A stretch of DNA of 11,838 nucleotides from Pseudomonadota bacterium. Its GTDB lineage: Bacteria > Pseudomonadota > Gammaproteobacteria > Pseudomonadales > Oleiphilaceae. Each line of letters opens with the position of its first letter. Position 1 is the first letter of the stretch. The notes beneath the pieces are model-generated. The model ran no database searches. It saw nothing but the letters and a program-made list of their open reading frames with translations, and had not been told where the DNA came from. The stretch covers positions 1 through 11,838 of the forward strand of contig JAEZAA010000267.1 in the NCBI GenBank assembly GCA_023430625.1, written 5' to 3'. This document shows, piece after piece, positions 1-5,441 of this stretch. The position numbers and the translations under genes were made by a program.

Positions 1-9
1 CCACCCTAG

Positions 10-31
10 CCCTCCCCTTGCCAGGGGAGGG
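10..31. repeat. REP-like intergenic hairpin
   Basis: A perfect 9-bp stem, CCCTCCCCT pairing with AGGGGAGGG, closes a four-base loop (tgcc). It lies 7 bases beyond the stop codon of the minus-strand oxidoreductase gene. There is no T-run after the stem on the minus strand, so it is not a classic Rho-independent terminator, though it could stop exonucleases or slow polymerase. The lead-in 'ccaccctag' before the stem resembles the short extragenic palindromes of the 'CCCTctCCC...GGGagAGGG' type that are scattered in many gammaproteobacterial genomes. That assignment is from memory of such repeats and only one copy is visible here. Confidence 0.5.
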
Positions 32-38
32 AACTAAA

Positions 39-2339
39 TTAGCCGCTTGCGGCTGTCTTCAGCGCTGCAGGTCCGGTTTGTACTGCCGCCACGGCACTCA
101 CCTCCACCGATACCCCATTAAACGCCGCCGTGCCGCTCAACTGGTCCAGGAACTGCTCATCGGTGATGTCGTTGAGACTCACCCCCGCATGTTCCTGCGC
201 CACACCCAGTTGGGTGCCTGCGCGATGGTGGCCCCAGCCATGGGGAATGCTCACCACGCCGGGCATCAAGTCCTCGCTGAATTCCACTTCGATCTCGATC
301 TGGCCGACCCGCGACCGGACCTGGGCCAGACCGCCGTAGGTCAGGCCGAGACGGGCTGCATCCTGTGGATGAATCATCAGCGTGCAGCGATTGGGACCTT
401 TCACCAGGCGGTGGCTGTTGTGCAGCCAGGAGTTGTTGGAGCGCAAGTGGCGGCGCCCGATCAACAGCAGGCTGTCCGCCGCAAAACCATCGGCCCAGGC
501 GGCGAGCTGGTCCAACTGATCCAGATAGACGCTGGGCGCGAGCCGAATCTTGCCGTTACGGGTGAAAAGACGTCCTGGCAGGCGAGGGCGTAAGGGGCCC
601 AGATCAATGCCGTGGGGCGCTTGGCGTATCGCTTCCAAACTCAGGCCGCGGGGCTCGGCCTGCTCGCCATAAGGGCCCAGCGCCAGGAACCGGCGCAGCG
701 GGTGGCGCTCCGGCAAGAGGCGACCGGCCAGTTTCACGGCCTGATTCTGGAGTGCGGGCAGCGGTGATAGGCGCGTGCCGTAGGGGCCCAGGCGCAGCAA
801 GAGGTCGATCAGGCCATCGGCGCCCAGCTGGTTCATGACCCGGTAGCCGGCTTCGGCCGCCACCCGCGAGGGCAGATCCTGGCGACCCAGGCGGCGGGTG
901 AGTTCATTGAAGATCTGCCAGTCGTGGCGGCTGTCCGGTGCCGGCTCGAACAGGGGTGGCGAGTACTTGACCGTGTTGCGGATCGCCATCAGATGGAACA
1001 CCAGGTCGTAGTGAGAGTGTTCCAGCGGGCCGGTGGGCGGCAGGATGATATGGGCATGGCGGGTGGTTTCGTTGAGATAGAAATCCACGCTCACCATGAA
1101 GTCCAGGGATTCCAGCGCCTGTTCCAGCTGGCGGCCGTTGGGGCTGGAGAGCACCGGGTTGCCGGCGGACGTCACCAGCGCGCGGATCTGGCCGTCGCCC
1201 GGCGTCAGGATCTCTTCGGCCAGGCTGGCGGTGGGGAGCTCGCCACCGAATTCCGGCAGGTCGCGCACCCGCGAGCGAAATTTGTCGAAGTGGCCGGTCT
1301 GGCCCACCAGGGCGCCGAAGCCGATGGCGTCCACCGCCGGCGTGGTAAACATCATGCCGCCGGGCTGATCCAGATGCCCGGTTAGTACATTGAGGCAGTA
1401 GGCCAGCCAGGTGGCGACGCTGCCAAACTGCTGGGTGGAGACACCCATGCGGGTGTACAGCGCGGCGCGCGGTGTCTGCGCCAGCTCGCGGGCCAGCGCG
1501 CGGATGCGGTCGGCGTCGATGCCGGTGATGGGCGCCACCCGCTCCGGGCGCCAGTCCTGGCTGATCCGGGCCAGCACATCGAGTCCCTCGACCAGGCCCT
1601 CGGCGGCGCCCAGTTGCACCAGGTTGTCGGCAAACAGGCTGTGCAGCATGCCGAGAAACAGGAAGGCGTCGGTGCCGGGGCGGATGAAGAGGTGTTCCTG
1701 GGCGATCTGCGCGGTCTCGGTACGACGGGGGTCGACCGTGATCAGGCGGCCGCCTCGTTCCGCAATGGCCTTGAGGCGCTTGCCGATGTCCGGGGCGGTC
1801 ATCAGGCTGCCATTCGACGCCAGGGGATTGGCGCCGACACAGATCAGCAGCTCGGTGCGGTCCAGGTCGGGCACCGGAAACAGCAATTGATGGCCGAACA
1901 TCTGCAGTTGCGCCAGCATGTGGGGCAACTGATCGAGTGAGGTGGCGGAGAAGCGCTTGCGGCTGCCCAATGCCCGCAGGAACGGCAGGATGCTGAGCAT
2001 GGTGCCGTGATTGTGCACGTTGGGATTGCCCAGGTAGACACCCAGAGCATCGCGCCCATGGCGGACCCGGATTGCCCGCAAGCGCTCGGCGGTTTCGTCG
2101 AAGGCCTGTTGCCAGCTGATGGTCTGCCAGCCGTCGTGGGTGCGTTTAAGCGGTTGGCGCAGGCGGTCGGGATCCTGGTGGATGTCCTTCAGCGCAATGG
2201 CCTTGGGGCAGAGGTGGCCCCGGCTGAAGGGATCGTCCCGATCGCCCTTGATGGCGAGGATGTCGGGTCCGTCGACTTCGATGGCCAGGCCGCACATGGC
2301 CTCGCACAGGTTACAGGTACGGTAATGGATGTCTGGCAT
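39..2339 (-). CDS. Molybdopterin-dependent oxidoreductase, formate dehydrogenase-like (MopB/COG0243)
   Basis: The 766-residue protein belongs to the DMSO reductase/formate dehydrogenase superfamily. The N-terminus carries a 4Fe-4S site with Cys9, Cys12, Cys16 and Cys44 (C-x2-C-x3-C-x27-C), followed by the molybdopterin domain. A C-terminal dinucleotide-binding domain covers roughly residues 620-735 and includes 'RRHLRSNNSWLHNS' and 'IPHGWGHH'. No twin-arginine signal precedes the cluster, so it is probably cytoplasmic. The segment where formate dehydrogenases carry Sec or Cys as Mo/W ligand reads 'SATSLDQLPHMLAQ' (131-144), with no Cys or Sec and no obvious Ser at the aligned position. No electron-transfer subunit or cofactor chaperone gene lies beside it, so the substrate and redox partner are unknown. 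The ATG at 2339 is chosen because the iron-sulfur motif begins only eight residues later; the ribosome site is weak (GGAC, 8 nt upstream). Family is sure, function is not. Confidence 0.93.
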   Translation of the reverse strand: MPDIHYRTCNLCEAMCGLAIEVDGPDILAIKGDRDDPFSRGHLCPKAIALKDIHQDPDRLRQPLKRTHDGWQTISWQQAFDETAERLRAIRVRHGRDALGVYLGNPNVHNHGTMLSILPFLRALGSRKRFSATSLDQLPHMLAQLQMFGHQLLFPVPDLDRTELLICVGANPLASNGSLMTAPDIGKRLKAIAERGGRLITVDPRRTETAQIAQEHLFIRPGTDAFLFLGMLHSLFADNLVQLGAAEGLVEGLDVLARISQDWRPERVAPITGIDADRIRALARELAQTPRAALYTRMGVSTQQFGSVATWLAYCLNVLTGHLDQPGGMMFTTPAVDAIGFGALVGQTGHFDKFRSRVRDLPEFGGELPTASLAEEILTPGDGQIRALVTSAGNPVLSSPNGRQLEQALESLDFMVSVDFYLNETTRHAHIILPPTGPLEHSHYDLVFHLMAIRNTVKYSPPLFEPAPDSRHDWQIFNELTRRLGRQDLPSRVAAEAGYRVMNQLGADGLIDLLLRLGPYGTRLSPLPALQNQAVKLAGRLLPERHPLRRFLALGPYGEQAEPRGLSLEAIRQAPHGIDLGPLRPRLPGRLFTRNGKIRLAPSVYLDQLDQLAAWADGFAADSLLLIGRRHLRSNNSWLHNSHRLVKGPNRCTLMIHPQDAARLGLTYGGLAQVRSRVGQIEIEVEFSEDLMPGVVSIPHGWGHHRAGTQLGVAQEHAGVSLNDITDEQFLDQLSGTAAFNGVSVEVSAVAAVQTGPAALKTAASG

Positions 2340-2362
2340 GATCGGCTGTCCGGTTGCGGGCT

Positions 2363-2388
2363 CTTGCCGATGGGGTCAAGCCGGCAAG
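2363..2388 (-). other. Hairpin in the 5' leader of the oxidoreductase mRNA
   Basis: CTTGCCG and CGGCAAG form a perfect 7-bp stem around a 12-base loop, with two more GC pairs beyond one mismatch. It lies between the predicted promoter (2408-2436) and the start codon at 2339, so it would be transcribed in the leader. It does not cover the start codon, and a regulatory role is only a guess. Confidence 0.35.
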
Positions 2389-2407
2389 CGCTGTCCTTAA
2401 AGCCGAT

Positions 2408-2436
2408 ACTATAAGTCGATCCGGCGGGGCTGTCAT
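2408..2436 (-). promoter_or_regulatory. Sigma70-type promoter for the oxidoreductase gene
   Basis: On the minus strand the sequence shows a -35 box ATGACA (2431-2436, five of six to consensus), a 17-base spacer and a -10 box TATAGT (2408-2413, five of six). Transcription would start near 2400, giving a leader of about 60 nt before the ATG at 2339. The position between the two minus-strand genes and the optimal spacing make this one of the best promoter matches noticed in the window. It means the oxidoreductase can be expressed independently of the upstream pilZ-type gene. Confidence 0.55.
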
Positions 2437-2442
2437 AGCCCC
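2426..2442. repeat. Perfect inverted repeat overlapping the -35 box
   Basis: GGGGCT-gtcat-AGCCCC is a perfect 6-bp dyad with a 5-base centre. The centre plus one flanking base supplies the -35 hexamer of the promoter at 2408-2436. It could be an operator for a dimeric regulator. It also lies 27 bases beyond the stop of the PilZ gene, so in that transcript it would fold as a short hairpin, but no T-run follows. Which role applies cannot be settled from sequence alone. Confidence 0.4.
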
Positions 2443-2469
2443 TAATCGGAGTGGGATCCGGCGAAGGGA

Positions 2470-2907
2470 TCAGGCGTCGGGGGATTCCTGGGAGCGGATC
2501 CGGGTCGTGATCTGGCGGTTGCGCTCCAGCAGGCCCTCAATGCGAACCAATTGGGTTTCCATCTGCGGGGCGCGCATAAAACGCGGGCCTTCAAAGTCGA
2601 ACTCGACCCCATAGCGGTATTGATTGCCGCGGGGCTGGCAGTAGCGGATCACCGCAGCCAGCTTGTCGATCTGGATGGTCCCCATGTCCATCACCAGCTC
2701 CAGTGCCAGCAGAATGCTTTCTTCCGCCTGCAGCGCCACATCGGTTTCGATGGCCAAGCCGCGCCGGTTGTAGTCCACGGCCGTAATCGGCACCCAGTTC
2801 TCGTTGAACAGCCCCTTTTTCACCCGCAAGGATGCTTTGAGTTCGACGGCCGGATAACGTCGTGCGATACGGCGATCTTCCGGACTTGCGGAGGGGGTGT
2901 GAGCCAT
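2470..2907 (-). CDS. PilZ-domain protein (probable c-di-GMP effector)
   Basis: The 145-residue protein has the size and motifs of a single-domain PilZ protein. PilZ domains bind cyclic di-GMP through an N-terminal RxxxR and a downstream [D/N]xSxxG motif. Here 'DRRIARRYP' gives Arg12/Arg13 and Arg16/Arg17, and 'DYNRRG' (residues 45-50) is the second motif with Asn in place of Ser. A predicted amphipathic helix at the end ('METQLVRIEGLLERNRQ') may mediate dimerisation or partner contact. The reading frame extends upstream to a TTG at 2931, but the ATG at 2907 is preferred because GAGG stands five bases before it. The target is unknown: no motility, pilus or polysaccharide genes are adjacent. 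The downstream neighbour is the oxidoreductase, which has its own promoter, so a functional link between the two is not implied. Confidence 0.82.
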   Translation of the reverse strand: MAHTPSASPEDRRIARRYPAVELKASLRVKKGLFNENWVPITAVDYNRRGLAIETDVALQAEESILLALELVMDMGTIQIDKLAAVIRYCQPRGNQYRYGVEFDFEGPRFMRAPQMETQLVRIEGLLERNRQITTRIRSQESPDA

Positions 2908-2912
2908 GGCTA

Positions 2913-2916
2913 CCTC
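2913..2916 (-). promoter_or_regulatory. Ribosome binding site fixing the PilZ gene start
   Basis: GAGG on the minus strand sits five bases before the ATG at 2907. It selects this ATG over the in-frame TTG at 2931, which has no comparable Shine-Dalgarno sequence. Confidence 0.65.
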
Positions 2917-2980
2917 GATGGACGAATGCAATTATTTTTAAAAGTTATGAAACGCCGGTATTTGTTTCGGCACCAGAAAC

Positions 2981-3009
2981 TTTATAGTAGCAATCTGAGC
3001 TTTTGTCGC
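2981..3009 (-). promoter_or_regulatory. Putative sigma70-type promoter for the PilZ gene
   Basis: On the minus strand GCGACA (3004-3009, four of six to the -35 consensus) and TATAAA (2981-2986, five of six to the -10 consensus) are separated by 17 bases. This predicts a start near 2975 and a leader of about 65-70 nt that is AT-rich. On the plus strand the same place reads TATAGT (2983-2988), a possible -10 for the divergent yjdF-like gene, but its -35 match is poor. The rest of the divergent spacer 2932-3118 shows nothing I can call with confidence. Confidence 0.38.
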
Positions 3010-3118
3010 CTCTCATTGAACGGCAGTGCCAGGTTCTGTGACCTGCCGCATTGCGGGCAGACGCCGGGTACGGTGCGCTAGGCGTATAAGTGACCTTTAA
3101 TGTTGTAATCAGGATCCC

Positions 3119-3769
3119 GTGCAACCATCAAGTATAGGCATGCGACCAACACCGCAGCACCCTCCCGCGGGGGCAATCGCGCTTTGGCTGCTGGTTTTTG
3201 CCGGTGTGTTTCTGTGGTCGGCGATTGGTCCCAAGGACCGGGTGACCTGGCTGCTGGAAGTGGCGCCCGCATTGATTGCGCTCCTGGCGCTGGCCGCGAG
3301 TTGGCGCGGGTTTCCCCTGACGCCACTGGTGTACTGGCTGATTCTGGCGCATGCGGTGATTTTGATGGTCGGCGGCCATTACACCTATGCGGAGGTGCCG
3401 CTGTTCGACTGGCTGCGCGACTGGATGGACGGCACCCGCAATAACTATGACAAGGTCGGGCACTTCGTGCAGGGCTTCGTGCCGGCGCTGGTGGCCCGGG
3501 AAATCCTGGTGCGTCTGCAGGTGGTGCGTGGCCGTGGTTGGTTGTTTTTCCTGGTAATCACCGTATGCCTGGCCATCAGTGCCTTTTATGAGCTGCTGGA
3601 GTGGTGGGTGGCCCTGCTGTCGGGCGAGGCGGCGGAGTCTTTCCTCGGCACCCAGGGCTACGTATGGGATACCCAGTCGGACATGGGGCTGGCGTTGCTG
3701 GGCGCGCTGCTTGCGTTGTTGCTGCTGGGCCGGGTTCATGACCGGCAGTTGGATCGATTCCGGCGTTGA
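3119..3769 (+). CDS. YjdF-family inner membrane protein (DUF2238)
   Basis: A 216-residue polytopic membrane protein with about five to six hydrophobic segments (approximately 18-37, 44-61, 68-84, 117-131, 141-160 and 189-204). Family-defining motifs are clear: 'NNYDKVGHF' (108-116), 'FYELLEWW' (156-163) and 'GTQGYVWDTQSDMG' (177-190), which match the DUF2238/YjdF family (E. coli YjdF is about the same length). Conserved Asp111, His115, Glu158, Glu161, Asp184 and Asp188 lie at membrane edges and could form a metal or catalytic site; this is inference, since the family has no established function that I know of. The GTG start at 3119 is preferred because AGGA stands four bases before it. An ATG seven codons in, at 3140, is the alternative and has a poorer ribosome site. 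It faces the PilZ gene divergently and is followed after 96 bases by the DUF1722-like gene. Confidence 0.88.
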   Translation: MQPSSIGMRPTPQHPPAGAIALWLLVFAGVFLWSAIGPKDRVTWLLEVAPALIALLALAASWRGFPLTPLVYWLILAHAVILMVGGHYTYAEVPLFDWLRDWMDGTRNNYDKVGHFVQGFVPALVAREILVRLQVVRGRGWLFFLVITVCLAISAFYELLEWWVALLSGEAAESFLGTQGYVWDTQSDMGLALLGALLALLLLGRVHDRQLDRFRR

Positions 3770-3816
3770 GCGGCGAGTCCGGGTGCGGTCAGGGAGATCT
3801 AGCCTGATTTGTGAAT

Positions 3817-3837
3817 ATGGCGCGCGGGATGGCGCGC
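3817..3837. repeat. Direct repeat and GC-rich hairpin between yjdF-like and DUF1722-like genes
   Basis: ATGGCGCGC occurs twice (3817-3825 and 3829-3837), three bases apart. Because GCGCGC is self-complementary, the two copies can also pair as a 6-bp stem with loop gggatg. A short T-rich stretch (TATTTT) follows about nine bases later, too distant for a standard terminator. It may attenuate read-through from the upstream gene. No convincing promoter was found in 3770-3865. Confidence 0.3.
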
Positions 3838-3865
3838 ATCGGAGCTATTTTCGTTAAGTGGGAGT

Positions 3866-4624
3866 ATGAACTTGAGCACTGACTTGTGGGACATCGATGC
3901 CGGCTATCTTAGTTCCCTGCAACTGAATGAGGCGCTGAAGTCGCTGACTGGCTTGCTGGGGGTCGATAAGGCGGCGCCGAGCGCGGCCTTGCCGACGCGC
4001 TGGCGAGGTCACCGCGACGCGCTGGTGATCCGTTGCAATCAGGTGCTGGCGGAAATGGCGCTGCGTCAGTTGCCGGTGGTGAACCCACTGCCGATGCCGG
4101 AAGAGGCCGTCCTGTGGCCGGTCAGCTACAGTGCGCCGCCCAGCGCGCAGCTGGCGGAAATCCGCGAATGCAACGGCCGCGGTCAGCGTGGGCGCATTTC
4201 CGCCCCCCAGAGCGAGCATGAGCTCTGGGCACAATATAAGTACTCGGTGTTGGCCCGTAACCACGAAGCCTATCGTCATTTCGGTCAGCTGGTGGCCGCG
4301 CGCGGCATCACCCGGGATGAACTGGTCCTGGAGCTGGTGGCCAGCACCCATGTGGCGCCGACGCTCGGCGGCCTGCGCAACGCGGTCTATCACATGTGGG
4401 GCTACGTCTCCGCCCATTCCAGCCGCAACCCCAACCAGAGCGATCTCGCGACTTTGATGACGGAGATCCAGCAGCTGGCGGCAGCCCATAAGGTGACCTA
4501 TCTGCTGCACTCCACCGCGCTGGGCGAACTGGCGATCTGGTGCCGGCACTACTCGAATCAAACCGGGTCCGGCCAAGGCGGAGCAGGTGCCAGCCCTAGC
4601 GGTACCAAGCCGGGTCGTTTCTAA
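3866..4624 (+). CDS. DUF1722 (YbgA)-like protein of unknown function
   Basis: The 252-residue soluble protein has a central to C-terminal part (about 118-225) that resembles the DUF1722 domain found in YbgA and as a partner of DUF523. The pointers are 'ELWAQYKYSVLARNHEAYRHFGQ' in the region 119-141 and 'AVYHMWGYVSAH' (173-184), matching the family's pattern of a 'K-[YF]-x-[VLM]-[ML]-A' helix followed by 'H-M-x-G-Y'. The N-terminal 115 residues match nothing I recognise, and the last 20 are a Gly/Ser/Ala-rich, probably disordered tail. The ATG at 3866 has GGGAG only one base before it. The in-frame TTG at 3872 stands seven bases from that same site and may be the real start, so the N-terminus is uncertain by two residues. 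The stop is two bases from the ybfF-like start, so translation of the pair is probably coupled. Confidence 0.68.
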   Translation: MNLSTDLWDIDAGYLSSLQLNEALKSLTGLLGVDKAAPSAALPTRWRGHRDALVIRCNQVLAEMALRQLPVVNPLPMPEEAVLWPVSYSAPPSAQLAEIRECNGRGQRGRISAPQSEHELWAQYKYSVLARNHEAYRHFGQLVAARGITRDELVLELVASTHVAPTLGGLRNAVYHMWGYVSAHSSRNPNQSDLATLMTEIQQLAAAHKVTYLLHSTALGELAIWCRHYSNQTGSGQGGAGASPSGTKPGRF

Positions 4625-4626
4625 GC

Positions 4627-5424
4627 ATGACGACGGTCAGCTTGCATCATCGGGTCAGTGGCGCAGGCGAGCCGCTGCTGATGCTGCACGGGTTGTTCGG
4701 ATCGCTGGAGAACCTGGGCAGCATCAGCCGTCTGCTGGCGGACCAGTACCAGATCCATGGTCTGGACCTGCGTAACCATGGCCGCTCGCCGCACACGGAT
4801 AGCCACAGCTATGAGCTGATGGCGGCGGATGTGGTCGCCTATCTCGACCAGGCAGGCCTGGACCGGGTGCGCGTGGTGGGGCATTCCATGGGCGGCAAGG
4901 TAGCGATGCAGCTGGCCCTGCAGTATCCGGACCGCATTGAACGGGTGGTGGTGCTGGATATCGCGCCGGTGGATTACCCGCCGCACCACGACCAGATCCT
5001 GGCCGGCCTGCGGCAGCTGGATCTCAGCCAGGTGGCGTCCCGCGATCAGGCCGATCAAAGTCTGGCACCTTTTGTACCGGAGCTCCCGGTGCGCCAGTTT
5101 CTCCTGAAGAACCTGGTCAAGACCGGCCCTGGCACCTATGGCTGGCGGCTCAACCTGCCAACCTTGATGGCACGCTACCCGGCGATCCTGGCGGGACAGA
5201 CGGCCAGCCAGCCCTTTCCCCGGCCGGTCCTCTTTCTCAAGGGCGGCGATTCGGACTACCTGCAGGCGCACTACTGGCCCCAGATCCAGCGCTTATTCCC
5301 GGCGGCGGTTATGCGTATCATTCCCCATACCGGCCATTGGCTGCACGCGGAAAAACCCGAGGTGGTTGCCGCTGCCGCGCGGCGTTTTTTCCTGACCTCA
5401 CCCGACGGTGGCCAGAGCGCCTGA
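4627..5424 (+). CDS. ybfF: YbfF-like alpha/beta-hydrolase (esterase)
   Basis: A 265-residue single-domain alpha/beta-hydrolase with every hallmark in order: oxyanion-hole 'LHGLFGS' (20-26), 'LDLRNHGRS' (46-54), nucleophile elbow G-H-S-M-G-G with Ser87, 'VLDIAPVDYP' (109-118), and the C-terminal 'PHTGHWLHAEKP' giving His237. The acid is either Asp111 or Asp208/Asp210 in 'LKGGDSDY'. The 'LRNHGRSPH' and 'DIAPV.Y' stretches are typical of the YbfF branch, whose E. coli member (about 254 residues) has acyl-CoA/carboxylesterase activity in vitro. No signal peptide is seen, so it should be cytosolic. It starts two bases after the previous stop with no strong ribosome site of its own, implying coupling, and its end is 17 bases before the tamA ATG. 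The physiological substrate is unknown. Confidence 0.9.
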   Translation: MTTVSLHHRVSGAGEPLLMLHGLFGSLENLGSISRLLADQYQIHGLDLRNHGRSPHTDSHSYELMAADVVAYLDQAGLDRVRVVGHSMGGKVAMQLALQYPDRIERVVVLDIAPVDYPPHHDQILAGLRQLDLSQVASRDQADQSLAPFVPELPVRQFLLKNLVKTGPGTYGWRLNLPTLMARYPAILAGQTASQPFPRPVLFLKGGDSDYLQAHYWPQIQRLFPAAVMRIIPHTGHWLHAEKPEVVAAAARRFFLTSPDGGQSA

Positions 5425-5441
5425 CGACATTATCCATCCCT

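Noticed and set aside
2908..2931. TTG start of the PilZ gene, eight codons upstream
   Set aside because: The ATG at 2907 has GAGG at ideal spacing, and the extra residues add nothing to the domain.
3770..3865. Rho-independent terminator after the yjdF-like gene
   Set aside because: The 6-bp GC stem is not followed directly by a T-run, so I list it only as a repeat/hairpin.
3854..4576. Minus-strand open frame of 240 codons opposite the DUF1722-like gene
   Set aside because: Considered because the plus-strand gene is itself poorly characterised. The plus frame has family-like motifs, an adjacent start-stop junction and operon context, whereas the minus product is Gln/His/Arg-rich without motifs.
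5337..5441. TTG-initiated upstream extension of tamA overlapping ybfF by 88 bases
   Set aside because: The added 35 residues are Arg/Cys-rich, encode no signal peptide features and only mirror the conserved ybfF C-terminus in another frame.
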